From: Silybum marianum
Lineage: Eukaryota > Streptophyta > Magnoliopsida > Asterales > Asteraceae
Reading direction: 5' to 3'
DNA: 64,000 nucleotides
Assembly (NCBI GenBank): GCA_036898165.1
Contig: CM072530.1
Coordinates: 3,915,001-3,979,000, forward strand
The notes beneath the pieces were generated by a model. It made no database searches. It saw nothing but the letters and a program-made list of their open reading frames with translations, and was not told the DNA's origin. Shown in pieces: positions 46,731-58,220 of the stretch. Position 1 is the stretch's first letter; each line of letters opens with the position of its first letter. The position numbers were made by a program, and so were the translations under genes.

Positions 46731-47292
46731 TAGGGGTGGCAATTTTTGACACGACACGAACCCGACACGAAAATAAACGGTTTAGGGTTGAAGTTTCTGA
46801 CCCGTCAACTCGCCAACCCGCCAAATAAACTGGTCGTGTTCGGGTTGACCCGCCAATTTTTTTTAATTTTTTTTTGTATTCTACTTAAAAATCTCAAATA
46901 GTCAAAATGGATCTGCTTGATTTTGATTATGTTTGGACTTTATATTTGTTTGAAAGTTGAATGTTTGGATTTGGTTGTATTATTAGTTGAATTGCATGTG
47001 TTTGAAATTTTTATTTGTTTGAAACTTGTGTTTGGACTTTTTGTTTAAATTTTGATTTTTGAATTTGGTTGTATTATTAGGTGACCCGTCAACCCGTTTA
47101 TGACCCGTCAACCCGTTTACAACCCGTCAATCCATTCACGACCCGCCAACCCCGTCAACCCGTTTACGGTCCGTCAACAATGAGCGTGTGCGGGTTAGGG
47201 TTGCATATCTCGACACGATTAGCTAAACGGGTCATGTCCGGGTTAACCCTCCCTGACCTGCCAACCTGAACACGACCCGATTGTCACCCCTA
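46731..47292. mobile_element. hAT-like MITE, GGGGTGGCAATT family, copy 1
   Basis: Left end TAGGGGTGGCAATTTTTGAC, right end CGATTGTCACCCCTA. Flanks ATTACACT and ATTATGCT agree at 6 of 8. The body is rich in GACCCGTCAACCCGTTTA-type repeats, giving a run of Arg/Pro-rich false ORFs. Related: 48091-48480 and 59165-59605. Confidence 0.75.
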
Positions 47293-47579
47293 ATTATGCT
47301 TTTGTTACTGTGCTGATGAATTTTGTAAAATAGGTGTTGCTCTCTAGTTTGTAACTTGCAAACCTTGGCTATCATATGGTAGTTTGTTGTATTTGTTGGG
47401 TTTTGTTTTGCATAAAGATGTCTTGCTTTTAAAAAAAATGAAAAATAAAAACCTAATTTTCTTTATTTTAGAGAATCTGGTAAAGACGCTCTTAATAGTC
47501 CCTTACGATCAAATCATTTTTGATAAAAATGTAAACTATTTATTTCGAAAACAAGTAATAAATTTTGTTTAAAAGCAAA

Positions 47580-47790
47580 ACAATGTATTAAACAACAAAA
47601 AGAAACAAGACGGAAAGATGTTTACACCTTCTACACGAAATAGAAAGAACCAACAAACAACAAGAACTAACAAAAATGAGACAAACATGAAGACATCGAG
47701 CCAGGTCAACAAGAACATGGCCCCACAAACAAAAAACCTGACTAGAAACTAGCCATCCAAGCATCGACCCCCACACCACTCCATCCACGT
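47580..47790 (-). other. Possible LINE 3' remnant, unresolved
   Basis: Minus-strand sequence is T/G-rich with a frame of 66 codons (SSCCLLVLSISCRRC). The base composition recalls LINE 3' trailers, but no protein motif is recognised. Confidence 0.2.
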
Positions 47791-47814
47791 ATATGTTGAA
47801 TTTTTTTTATACCA

Positions 47815-48090
47815 GTTGTAGATCCAGGATTTTTGCATGGTGGGGGTACCTTTAAGGTAGAGTAAAGACTCGCAAAGTTGTCCGACATGTTTTTAGCCTA
47901 ATTATATCTTTTCGAGGGATTTTTAAAGGTTTTTTTTGTTGATTCTGAGAAATTTTTTTAGTGTTTTTGTCGATTGCAAATGACTTTTTTGTTTTTTTGA
48001 TTAGTTTTAAAAGACTTTTATGGTTTTTTAGTTTCTTTGATTGATTTCTATTTTTGTGGGGTCCCTAGCAAAAATTTAGTGGGGGGATAC
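47815..48090 (-). repeat. Dispersed repeat, GGATCCGCC family, reverse copy
   Basis: Inverse of the 5400-5785 pattern: GTAGATCCAGGATTTTTGC at the start, then units of TTTTTAGTGTTTTTGTCGATT type, and GGGGTCCCTAGC at the end. Confidence 0.55.
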
Positions 48091-48480
48091 TAGGGGTGAC
48101 AATCGTGTCGTGTTCGGGGTGGTGGGTTGGCAGGTTAGGAAAACTCAACCGGGACACGACCTATATAACTAATCATATCGCATTGATCAACCCTAACCCG
48201 TATATGTTTAACCCGTATATGACCTGCATAACCCGTTTAACTATATAGGTTTGCAGGTCATAAACGGATTGACGGATTATAAACGGGTTAGGACATTAGA
48301 TAAAATTAATTTTAATGTTTTTAACCTAACATGATAATCGGGTTGACGGGTCAGAAGATTCAACTCAAATATCTTAACCCGAACACGACCTGCGAACAAA
48401 TATATCAACCCGAATACGACCGTATGATAAACAGGTTGATGGGTCAGAAGATTCAACTCAAACCCGTTTATTTTCGTGTC
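48091..48480 (-). mobile_element. hAT-like MITE, GGGGTGGCAATT family, truncated
   Basis: Starts TAGGGGTGACAATCGTGTCG and contains AACCCGTATATGACC-type repeats, ending CCCGTTTATTTTCGTGTC with no matching terminal repeat. It appears in inverse orientation to 46731-47292 and lacks one end. Confidence 0.65.
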
Positions 48481-48858
48481 TTATAGGAAATACAAGAAAA
48501 AATTGTTTTTTAACCCTTAATTTTTTTTTTATATAATTGGGATCCCATCCCCCTATTTATTAGTTGAGTCCGCCAGTTTTATACGTTTTGAGATCCTTTG
48601 AAAAGAAAGAAGTTAGAAGAAGAACCAAAAACCAATCCATTTATTGAATTGTCCCACTTAAAAAGCTCGATTATTGTGTTTTAAAAAAGCTTTAAATTAA
48701 ATAAATCAAAAATATCATATACCATAAAAATATGAAATAAACATAATTTATTTAAATTGCGAATTTGGAAAAATAAAACATCAACCATTCAACCTTAGCC
48801 AAAAAAAAGTATATATAAAGAGTTGTTATGAACGGGTGTAAATCAATCCAAATTATAT

Positions 48859-49003
48859 AGGGGCTAATGACATCCTATAGGCTGTTAACACCTTTATAAA
48901 GTGAATTTCTTTTCATACATATTAAAAATCAAAACCCTTTTTTTACATTCTTAATGCAGTAAAAGTACAAAAGTTTTAACACAAAGGGTGTCATCAGCAT
49001 TGC
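48859..49003. mobile_element. MITE, 'GGCTAATGACAYCCT' family, copy a
   Basis: Left GGGGCTAATGACATCCTAT, right AAGGGTGTCATCAGCATTGCC, inverse. It lies only 15 bp from a second copy. Confidence 0.65.
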
Positions 49004-49018
49004 CTATCATATAATATG

Positions 49019-49149
49019 GAGGCAATGCTATTGACACCCTTATGTATGGAATTTTTTGTATTTTTATAGCTTTAGGAATGTAAAAAATTGTTTTTGATGT
49101 AGATGTGTGTGAGAATGAATTCACTTGATAAGGGTGTTATTAGCCTCCC
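49019..49149. mobile_element. MITE, 'GGCTAATGACAYCCT' family, copy b
   Basis: Left GAGGCAATGCTATTGACACC, right AAGGGTGTTATTAGCCTCCC, inverse. About 131 bp; sits next to copy a. Confidence 0.65.
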
Positions 49150-49225
49150 TCATAATGTGTTTGATTTTAAGTTGCAATTCATATTGTTTCACATATTTTA
49201 TTTGTATGTTTCTACATGAAATGTA

Positions 49226-49525
49226 GATTTTTTTGAACGACAGGATTTTATTAAAATCAGCAAGATGTTAAAAGTGGAATTTCAAAGAAGCAATAGGAAG
49301 AGTGGGATTTTGAAGCCAGCCCACCTAGTTTAGAGTGATTTTTCTACTCCTATTTCGTACCCAAAAAACGCATGCCTTACAATATAATGTTATCCCATAA
49401 GAGAGCCTTCCTCGGTTTAATAGACCTAAACAAAGTCCCATTACGAAAGGACCATAGAGCCGTGTACATAACTCTCTCCAAACAATCAAACTCCCCTTTC
49501 TTCATTCTTTGAGTAGCCACAGTGA
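49226..49525 (-). mobile_element. 5'-truncated LINE with target duplication
   Basis: On the minus strand the translation LERVMYTALWSFRNGTLFRS matches the LWxxRN region near the end of plant LINE ORF2. The 3' end reads CCTGTCGTTCAAAAAAAT. The flanks CTACATGAAATGTA (49212-49225) and CTACGTGAAATGTA (49526-49539) differ by one base, a target duplication. The tail matches the SINEs at 20032 and 21304. Confidence 0.75.
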
Positions 49526-49635
49526 CTACGTGAAATGTATATTGATATTTCTTACACACAAAACAGTCCTAAAAGTTTCACATTAAATATTTTATGTTAA
49601 ATTAATAAATATTAATTTTGTAAATATAATAATAC

Positions 49636-50102
49636 CAATGTTTTAAAACCCGGGTTTTTAGTTGACACGGTGTGGTGACCGGGTCTCGGGTTAACTGGTT
49701 CAACCGGTTCAATCACCGGGTTAATCGGTTTCAATAATTTCTTTAATCCCTTGTATTTTTTTCCATTTTCCTGCATACATACATATATATAAAGTAATAA
49801 TTCGATGTCCACAAGTTCCAACATTAAAAATACACAAACAACAAGTTTTACATCAATCCAAATACATTAAAAAACACACATAACACACATTTTTTTAAAA
49901 TTATTTTGAGTTTTAATATAAAAACGGGTTAATCGGGTTTGAGAAACGGGTTTACACCGGTTTAACCGGGTTTTTGAGAAACCCGGCCGGGTTGAAACAG
50001 GCCGGTCATATGCATTAACCCAAAGTTAGTTAACCCGGTCACTACCGGGGTCCCGGTCCAACCGGTTCGACCGGCCGGGTTAACCCGGGTTTTAAAACAT
50101 TG
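49636..50102. mobile_element. hAT-like MITE with perfect 21-bp TIRs and 8-bp TSD
   Basis: The first 21 bases (CAATGTTTTAAAACCCGGGT...) are repeated in perfect inverse at the end. AATAATAC flanks both sides exactly (49628-49635 and 50103-50110). Near both ends are GC-rich GGGTTAACCGG/CCGGTTNNACCGG palindromes; the middle is AT-rich. It has 467 bp and no ORF. One of the youngest-looking elements here. Confidence 0.92.
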
Positions 50103-50110
50103 AATAATAC

Positions 50111-51329
50111 TGACTTTCTTCGAATGCTTGAGCGCTTATTTCTCATATCGAACATTCAATATAGGCTGTTTTCACATTAAATTTTTTATATTTTCCACAA
50201 CAATATTAAACATGAGTTATTGTCATTTTTGCATCGATGACATTAGGAAGGCTGTATCTAATGCCAACTAGCAGGGACATATTTTGGCTCCCACTCTCAT
50301 TAACTCATGGTCCCTCCAACTTCAAAGTTAACTTTATTCAAGAGTGCCACATTTCTTTCCCAAATAAATAATGTGTTTTACCTGATTAAACTAGTGTTCT
50401 TGAAACTGTTGATTTTATAGATTCGTTTTATTTTATGACGGATAGTCGGATATAAAGATCATATCCAAATTCTTTTGCTTTATATCTAAAGAAAACATTA
50501 GTAACTCAAGTTTCTTGCTTGAGAATTTCCTTCCCATTGTAAGATACTAATTCCCATGCTTGATAGATGAACATAAATAAAATCGCCCAAAGGTGGTGGC
50601 ATTTGTCTTTTAAGAGGTGTTAAAGTCTGAAATCTCTTATTTTACTTTTGATTGATAAGAGGTGGTTGAAGTTTGAGATCTGAATCAATAAGGTTGTTTG
50701 TTTTTGTAAACTGATAAATGTCTTAATTTGTTTAAATTGTCTATTTTACTCAATGAAACTTATAGTGTTGAATTCATAGATAAAGTTATACAATTTCACA
50801 TATTTATTCATAATCATTACAAAATTTACATCTATAGCATATCATTAGCATTCATCTAAATGAAAATATGTCATTGATGGTATTTAACACATTTAAATCC
50901 TATTAAAATACTTTGATTAAGAGAGATGAGGACCGATTTGGTAATGATCGATTGAACGAGATGATCAATTAAGGTTAATCAATTGAGAAACGTCGTTGAT
51001 GAGGGTCTATAGAACAATAAGAGACAAATAAGAGGTCGGTTTACCTCTTACTAGATGCAAGGACAATAAGGTACACAAATGCTTCTGGAAAATTGGAAAA
51101 AACAAGCAGTCTGAATGACCCTAGTCCCTACCTCTAAATAAATTAGACGGAGGTTGATAAAAATACTTTTTTAGAAAAACAAACAAAACCTAGCTATTTT
51201 ACTGAAAGGAGGTTCCAGGCAATTTTATAAACGAGGAAATAAATAAAAGATAGTCGGGCAAAGCCCTACAAGTAAAATCCAGATGAAACAGATAAATGAT
51301 TATCATAAACTATGATGGAAACGGTGAAG
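50111..51329. other. Intergenic, no gene seen
   Basis: 50590-51140 resembles 39830-40620 (shared TTAAGAGGTGTT, TTTCACATATTTATTCAT, GAAAATATGTCATTGA), so a longer repeat of unknown type occurs twice. Nothing coding. Confidence 0.45.
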
Positions 51330-51542
51330 GATCGTGTGAGAATGAGAGTTAAGGTGAGAAGCGTAAGAATAGATTTGGACTCTTAATCACATTTAATCTC
51401 AAACTCACCTATGAATTGCGCTTCAAACGGGGATTGATCCAGTGCATCGCGGTACATCTTATCTCGGTGCATCTAATGTACATCCAAGGGTGGGGATCTC
51501 TTCTTACACTTTTCACTTTAACTGTTATTCTCACCGGAACCC
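51330..51542. mobile_element. MITE with GAGAGTTAAGG inverted ends, copy 2
   Basis: Left GTGAGAATGAGAGTTAAGGT with GAGAAGCGTAAGA; right CTTACACTTTTCACTTTAAC with TCTCACCGGAAC. Same family as 25183-25400, including the GTGCATC repeats. Confidence 0.7.
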
Positions 51543-51802
51543 AATCATATTGAGAACAACATATTTTTTTAATGAAGAAAATCCCATCTAAATACTAGTT
51601 GACCCATATAGAATAGCAAAAGGTAGATGGTACCATAAGTCACTAAACAACAAACAAAATCTGAACCTGATTATTGAAGTAATTAACTCGACTGTTTGAA
51701 GAAACAAAACCGGGTAGGATAGAATGATATCGTACCTTGTTGGTTTTATAAGAACACCGGGTGCACTTAGCAACTATCGTACCCGATTATCTTAAAATCT
51801 AA

Positions 51803-52036
51803 GGGGGTGTTTGGTTGGATATATTAAACAGTAATTAATAAGATTGAAAATAAAAGAAACTCTCTAGGCAAATGCCTAAGGTACGCTTTAAAAAAATGTT
51901 TTTTTTGTTATATAATATAATGGGTTTATTTCTCCATAAACCAGAACTTTTATTCCAAGTTAAAATGGAGGAACGAAATATCCATTTTTATTGTCATTCA
52001 CATTTTCATTCTCCTATCAGAACCAAACAACCCTTA
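51803..52036. mobile_element. MITE with GTTTGGTT ends
   Basis: Starts GGGGGTGTTTGGTTGGAT and ends ATCAGAACCAAACAACCC. Interior shares TATAATATAATGGGTTTATT and CCATAAACCAGAACTTTTAT with 27748-27897. Confidence 0.7.
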
Positions 52037-52824
52037 AATGAGGTATGATCAACCATTATCTATCCGGTTGACGTTTTATACACTTAATTTTATTATGATG
52101 TTAATATCTTAATTAGATTGCAGAAAACTTAATTTTTTTCACCTTTTGTTTTACTATGGATGAAAATTTCAGTTAACTATAGCATGCATGTGCTTATCAT
52201 GTGCCATGTTGTCAAGGCAATTCTTTTATTTAAATTCTTATTTCATAAACTATCCCTAATAGTTTTAAAATTTATTTATTTATCTTTAATTTATTTTGAA
52301 AAATATTTTTTTTTAAATATATAATATTTATATAGGTAAAACAAATTCTTCTTATTTTCAGTAAGGTTTGAACCCTTAACCTTCTTTGGGATTAGGCTGC
52401 CTATACCAATAACCTAGATTTTGTTAGGTCAAAAGCATTGGTTTGAAAATGATATGTTTTTCATTGTATTCTTCATCATATTCAATATTTTCATTTCTCA
52501 CCACAAATTAATCCTAACCCACGTCATACTGATTGAAGACCGACAATAAAAATCTACACATAACGACATAAACATAGAGAATCCAAAACCGACCTCTACA
52601 CCCTAAGAAATTCTACAAGGATACTCAAACTATAAACTGAGTTTTTTTTAACACAAAATAGAAATAATATAAAATTACTAAAATGGACTCGAAAATCATT
52701 TCCATCTTTCTCTCTTGTGACAGAGTCACGAAGGGGCTTATGAGTGCAGTTAAATCTCTCTTGAATTTTGTTATTAAAAGGATTAAAAAATGAATAAAAA
52801 AACGTGTAAAATTAAAAAAAAAAA

Positions 52825-53010
52825 GGCTGACATTGTGAATCCCGCGGTGCGTAACTATGCATGTGGAGATATTCAGATTTTGGACCTGCCACTTTGTGGT
52901 ACCCTTAATTGGGTTGGGCCGAGATCGACGGAGATTAGTCGGATGACATTCTTAACTGGGAGCCCAGAGACCCCGAAAAAATGTGCATGTGTTAACTCAC
53001 CTTAAAAAAA
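52825..53010 (+). mobile_element. 5'-truncated SINE related to 21304-21592
   Basis: The body AATTGGGTTGGGCCGAGATC, then GGAGATTAGTCGGATGACAT and ATGTGCATGTGTTAACTCAC match in order the second half of the 21304 SINE, before an A tract. No A box is found, so the tRNA head is lost. No clear target duplication. Confidence 0.6.
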
Positions 53011-53600
53011 ACACATATCTAAGTACTTTGTAATTATATGTTCAGATATATACATCGTAATTATTAACAAAGGGAGAACTTTTGCGTATTTAAATCAAAA
53101 TCAAAATTTACACCTTATTAATACGTTACAGCGGTTGACACAAGGGTTTTTATACACACCGTATTCCACTCTGTTTGTATTCGTAAGAACCTTTCTTGAA
53201 TTTAACTATTATCGCTTTTTGTATGTTCTCGAAAATTTAAAGTAGGGCCGAATTCTCTCAATTTGTAGCCTACCATACGATATGTTATATAAATAGGTAA
53301 ATGGTCCTTTGCATTATGGATGGTTTCATTATCATATAAAGAAAGAGAAGTGGCTCGGCTATTCCGCTAGCCAAGCCAGAAAAAAATGGATTTATTAATT
53401 TTTGAAATTAAAATCAAACATTGATTAATATTTTTTATTGTGTCATATTAAAACCAAAACTCCTTTTTTTACCTCAACAACCTGTATACTGGATTGAATT
53501 TGTATTTGATTTATATGTGTATTTATAATTTTATAAGTTAGATATGACAATTATTTTCACCTATTTACTAAAAAATTGGTTAATTAAGTTGATTTTTTTT
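53011..53600. other. Intergenic, no gene seen
   Basis: AT-rich sequence without recognised structure. Confidence 0.35.
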
Positions 53601-54800
53601 AGAGTAAACTTCACTTTTGGTCCCTAAGGTTTATTGATTTCTTTTAAAGTGGGACATGAACTTCAATAAATCAATATGTCGTCCCTCTCGTTTGGATTTT
53701 GTTTTTGGATTTTGTTTTGAAAATGGGAGCTCATCACTAACGTCGTTAAAAATGTCCGTTAGAGTGGGGGGTAAAATTGTTCAACCATACTTTGTCTCCA
53801 TTTTTGCACTTTTTATTGTTTTTTTTTCTTATTTTTATAAAAAATATTAATTTACAAGGACCAACTCTGTAATTAACCATAAAAACCACAGAAGTGATCT
53901 TCTCCGGCGAGCCTCCGATCATCTTATCCGACTACCAAGAACACGGAGATCTCACATAAACACACTAAAAAACCTATTTTTACAAACAAATCAACAACGT
54001 AACTTCATGTTTTGAACTTATTTCCTTCCGGATTGTTTGCACAAAGACTATTGACCTAAAATTTTCTTTTCTTCCATATTATTTTTATTACCTTTGGATG
54101 CTTTGAGTATTGCTCGCTTTAGTCTCACAGGGAGCAAAACTCCGGCCAAACTCCGACGACCCACTTTAAAATGACACACGTTTCGCATAGGGACAAGATC
54201 GCATTCTCCAACCAAAAACAAGGACCAACCCACTTGCCTCCTTCTCCCCACAACTTCAAACCATCATTGTCCAAAAACGATCGTGGTCTCAAAAATAGGT
54301 GACTCTTCAAACTTGCAAATCGATCAAAACCTTGTGATTAAGATCAGGGGTGTTCCATCTCCATGAATAAAAGATGGACGATACCATACGAGCCTAACCA
54401 TACAGACGATACCACAAGGGCCAAACCACAGGGAATTTTCAAGCTTCCATGTCACAGGGATAATGAGGTGCTATAGGGATGATTTGGTGAAGTTTTACGG
54501 TGGTGATGGGTTAAAGGGGTGTCAGAGTTTTACGGTGATGGATTTTTACGATTTGGTCACTGTGTATATGATATATACATACGTGTGTATGTATGTATAC
54601 TTAATTACGTAACAGGTAGACGTCCTTAAGGTTTGATGGTTTTTGTAAATACAAGGAAAAAAAACTGTAAAAGAAAGGGAAAACATGATTGACCATTTTA
54701 CCCATGATTTTAACAGGGTTTTTTAACGACGTTAGTGACCAAGTCCCGTTATCAAAACAAAATCTAAACCAAAGGGAACCAAAAGTGAAGTTTACTTCTT
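53601..54800. mobile_element. TIR element with arms of about 190 bp
   Basis: Left arm begins AGAGTAAACTTCACTTTTGG; the right arm ends with its inverse. The arms stay similar for about 190 bp, so inverted frames on both strands translate alike (left GSSSLTSLKMSVRVGGKIV, right GTWSLTSLKNPVKIMGKMV). The centre (53880-54600) is richer in GC and not shared with other repeats here; captured host sequence is possible. The long arms recall Mutator-like elements, but no target duplication is clear. Confidence 0.6.
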
Positions 54801-56040
54801 TTTTATACATATTTAACGGATCAAATAAGAGATTTGACTATAAAGAAATGTAAAATGGACCAAAGAGTGCAGAATCTATTCTAATATTTATGACACCGTA
54901 TATATTTTTTATTCAAAAATAAATTAAATTGTTATTATAATACTATAATTTTTGTATTCACATTTAATACCTAATCTTTAAAAAGAAACAAAAGTTGGAT
55001 GGTTTATCCAACTTAGAACATTTTGTTACTCAACCAGTTCATTTGCAACATTTAGTATAAATAATATATCAGTATGGAAATAGTTATATTTAGAGACATC
55101 CTATATTCCACAATCTCAATTGACTATTAGTACATGTTATTTGTGGCCTCATTAAATATGAGCCTCTTTTTTAATCGGTGTCAGTGAGGGACAAAGAAAA
55201 TGAAATATATGGACAACTGTTTACGTCATAATTAATGAAAATAAACATGTAAACGTATAGAGACGTATATAAATCAAAAAGGTATATGTAATCCTCTTCA
55301 CATTAATATCGTATAAACAATGACAACTATTAGAACGTCAACCATAAATTATGCAGTGGTAATGTGAACCTATCATGATCTCTTTCAAAGTAACTAGACA
55401 CCCATAAACCCTATTATATTCCGAGAGTTGTACACCATCAATCTCAGGTACAAAGACATATGATTACAACATTATCATATTATATTATAAAGTATTTTTA
55501 ACCCATATGTTTAAAATCTTTTAAACTTCAAGTTTATAGTCTATTGTTTCATTCATGCAACTAGTTAAAAATTCACATTTGAATTTCGTACAATTTTGAT
55601 GATTAATTAATACACATATTCAAATACAAAATCAAATTTTTACATTTAATTTTAATCATCAATTTACAATAAAAATTTATATCACACTATATTACAAGGA
55701 TACAAGATTAGTTAAGATATTACATAAGGATGAATACAAGTTAACTCGTTTCAAAACATCTGAAGAATGTTAACCAATATTGAAAAAATCTAAGTTCAAC
55801 TTAATCCACATCATACATGTTTGATTATCATTCTACAGAATACATGCAAACTAATAACCTAATATATCATTTTGATATATTACTAGTTAATTTTTTTTTT
55901 TGAAAAGGATTACTAGTTTAAATTTTAAAATGTGATTAATGTGGCATTTACAATAATTAGGATTTTTTTTATTATTATTTGAAAGTAAAATATAACCATA
56001 GTTCGCTTTTGAAAATACAATAAAATAGTGAATTAGTTAA
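54801..56040. other. Intergenic, no gene seen
   Basis: AT-rich. A T-tract insertion at about 55883-55910 is flanked by TTACTAGTTAA and TTACTAGTTTA. No coding frame. Confidence 0.35.
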
Positions 56041-56070
56041 TGTAACTAGATTTGACTGGAAACGCAGACC

Positions 56071-56112
56071 ATCCCACATCGCCATTCATGATATCTAGTG
56101 TTTGCTTTATAT
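56071..56112 (+). promoter_or_regulatory. U6 promoter: USE and TATA at Pol III spacing
   Basis: The upstream sequence element ATCCCACATCG (56071-56081) matches the plant consensus RTCCCACATCG exactly. TTTATAT (56106-56112) is the TATA box. They are 24 bases apart, the spacing plants use for Pol III U6 genes; Pol II U-snRNA genes have about ten more. The transcript starts 23 bases after the TATA. Confidence 0.9.
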
Positions 56113-56135
56113 GGTGGAGGTCGGCAATGGAGATC

Positions 56136-56155
56136 GTCCCTTCGGGGACATCCGA

Positions 56156-56187
<32 letters not shown>

Positions 56188-56237
56188 GGCCCCTGCGCAA
56201 GGATGACACGCACAAATCGAGAAATGGTCCAAATTTT
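56136..56237 (+). ncRNA. U6: U6 spliceosomal snRNA
   Basis: Complete 102-nt catalytic snRNA of the spliceosome. It starts GTCCCTTCGGGGACATCCG (5' stem-loop), contains the invariant ACAGAG box (in GATACAGAGAAGATTAGCA), the AGC triad, the U4-pairing region with CCCCTGCGCAAGGATGACAC (internal stem-loop side), and ends GAAATGGTCCAAATTTT. No mismatch to the plant U6 that I remember was noticed. Promoter elements and the terminator are in place, so it is probably an expressed copy and not a retropseudogene: there is no poly(A) and no target duplication. Confidence 0.96.
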
Positions 56238-56763
56238 TTTCATATTCTCTTTCTCTTCTCCATAAACCCTAATCTAATCCCTTTTTTGATTGATTTCTGC
56301 AATGGTGATCAGTAACCCTAACCCCCCTTTTTTTTATTTCTATAATGTCCAAATTTTTTTTCATATTCTCTTTCTCTTCTCCATAAACCCTAATCTAATC
56401 CCTTTTTTGATTGATTTCTGCAATGGTGATCAGTAACCCTAACCCCCCTTTTTTTATTTCTATAATGGTTATCAGTTGAATCGGCGGATAACAAGCTCTG
56501 ATTCGTTTTTCCAATTAATAATAACCTTCTTCTCAATCAATTAGGGCTCCTAATCGACGAAATACCATTGGAGCGATCGATTTTTGATTGATTTCTGCAA
56601 TGGTGATCAGTAACCCTAACCCCCCTTTTTTTTATTTCTATAATGGTTATCAGTTGAATCGGCGGATAACAAGCTCTGATTCGTTTTTCCAATTAATAAT
56701 AACCTTCTTCTCAATCAATTAGGGCTCCTAATCGACGAAATACCATTGGAGCGATCGATTTTC
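56228..56763 (+). repeat. Mosaic tandem duplication downstream of U6
   Basis: Unit A (about 120 bp) begins TCCAAATTTTTT at 56228, inside the U6 3' end, and again at 56348. Unit B (177 bp) begins near GATTGATTTCTGCAATGG at 56409 and again at 56586; A and B overlap. Both contain CAGTAACCCTAACCCCCC, a telomere-like motif. Two separate duplication steps are needed. Confidence 0.9.
56234..56240 (+). terminator. Pol III terminator of U6
   Basis: T7 run at the 3' end of the U6 sequence, the usual Pol III stop. Confidence 0.85.
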
Positions 56764-57445
56764 AGGAGGTATACATCAAATCTTCAAAAGCTAGGTTTAA
56801 TCTATGTGTTCGCATATGATCAGATTTATGATTCTGTTTCAACTTCAATTCCTTTGTTTATTTGTCTATATATACACTTTGCACTTAGATCGGTGTATGT
56901 TGAAAAGTTTATAAACTACACACTGCTAGTTCATATTTCTCAATATTTTGGACTAAAATTGTGGTATTTGAGTCTAGTAAACTGCAAGTTATCATCATGT
57001 TATAGAGTTTGTGAGATTATCTTAATGAATCTGGTCAATTTGTGACCAAAAAAGTAGTAACATTGATGATTATATGCTATTTGTCCTGATCCTTACTTAA
57101 ATATCCAATACATCAATGATCTGATTGTTTTTATTGATGGTAATGATGCAAAAAATATAGGTTTTCATACAGCTTTTGCTGCCATATTTGCAAAGAATGC
57201 TTTATCTTCTAAACTGCAAGTTATGATCTTGTCAATTTTGTGAATTTTAAACTGTTACAGAATTTGTTTGGGCATCTTAATGGATCTGATTAATTTGTTA
57301 GGCCTAGTTAATCACGAATTACCAGTTTTGTTTACCACTTTATGCTATGGTTCTGATCATTAGTTCAATATCCACATCTTCGATTGATAAATCAATGGCA
57401 GTGATGAAAAAGCATGCGACCTTTTCTTTCTACATTTGTCGAGTT
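56764..57445. other. Region after U6, no gene seen
   Basis: The sequence resembles 5' UTR or intron of a Pol II gene (AAACCCTAATC, TTTTCAGGAGG), but I find no coding exon. A 99-codon frame (56746-57045) has no recognisable domain. Confidence 0.3.
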
Positions 57446-57755
57446 AGGGTCTGTTTGTTAGCAGCTTAATGGGATTCGCAACTTATTCGGTCAGCTATAA
57501 ATGATTGTTTTATAGTGGCTTGATGATATAGAATGATATAGAAGGTGACTTATTTAGTAAGCTTCTAAGAGGGAGCTTATGCAAAAAGTCAAGTTTTTTC
57601 CAAACTTTCTCCTCCTACTTAAAAAACATGCATTTTCCATCTATGAAAAAAACCCTCCCAAAGAACAATCTTCTCAATCCATATAGACAGATAAATCCAC
57701 ACAAACAGCTTTATCCATACAGGAATTAATAGAAAACCGACCAAACACCCCCTTA
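57446..57755. mobile_element. MITE, 'TGTTTGTTAGC' family, best copy
   Basis: Starts AGGGTCTGTTTGTTAGCAGC and ends CCGACCAAACACCCCCTTA, whose inverse begins TAAGGGGGTGTTTGGTCGG. About 310 bp. Other copies: 13771-14076, 29034-29310, 33812-34105 (reverse). Confidence 0.7.
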
Positions 57756-58217
57756 GGATGTGTCTTCATTGCACAAAGACTCGTGGGCTTTACAAGTATT
57801 TTCTTTTTATATTTGCAAGGAGGGCTTGAACTACTAGTTGTTACAATCTTTTTTGCCGAATGCACGCTTTCTTCATTTTGGCTTCAATATTCTTCTTGCT
57901 CATTGTAATTGTAACTGTACGTATTTTGTTTGTTTTGCTCAATTATCGGCTTTGATTCTTTACATTTTGACTTCATTTCTTGGTTTTGGTTTACCATAAA
58001 GAAGTATAAAATAACTGCATTCTTAGACTGAACCTGTTAGAAATCCATTTTATATGTTATATCTTTATTGAATGTAACTTCATGTCGTTATATGTTTCAC
58101 AACTTAATGATGAGGATTAGATCTCCGTGGTATAATGCATATTTGCAAGTTGATTAACATATTCTCTATAGACAATGTCTTCTTATTCAGTTATTTGTGT
58201 TATGTGTATACCATGTA
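57756..58217. other. Intergenic, no gene seen
   Basis: AT-rich sequence without recognised structure. Confidence 0.35.
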
Positions 58218-58220
58218 TGT

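Noticed and set aside
47081..47269. ORF with RQPVYDPSTRLQPVNP repeats
   Set aside because: Created by GACCCGTCAACCCGTTTA repeats within a hAT-like MITE (46731-47292).
56052..56315. ORF across the U6 locus, plus and minus
   Set aside because: Covers the U6 snRNA gene; RNA gene explains the sequence.
56300..56640. Interstitial telomere repeat (AACCCTAACCCC)
   Set aside because: Only one and a half units per copy; explained by the tandem duplication of a telo-box-like motif.
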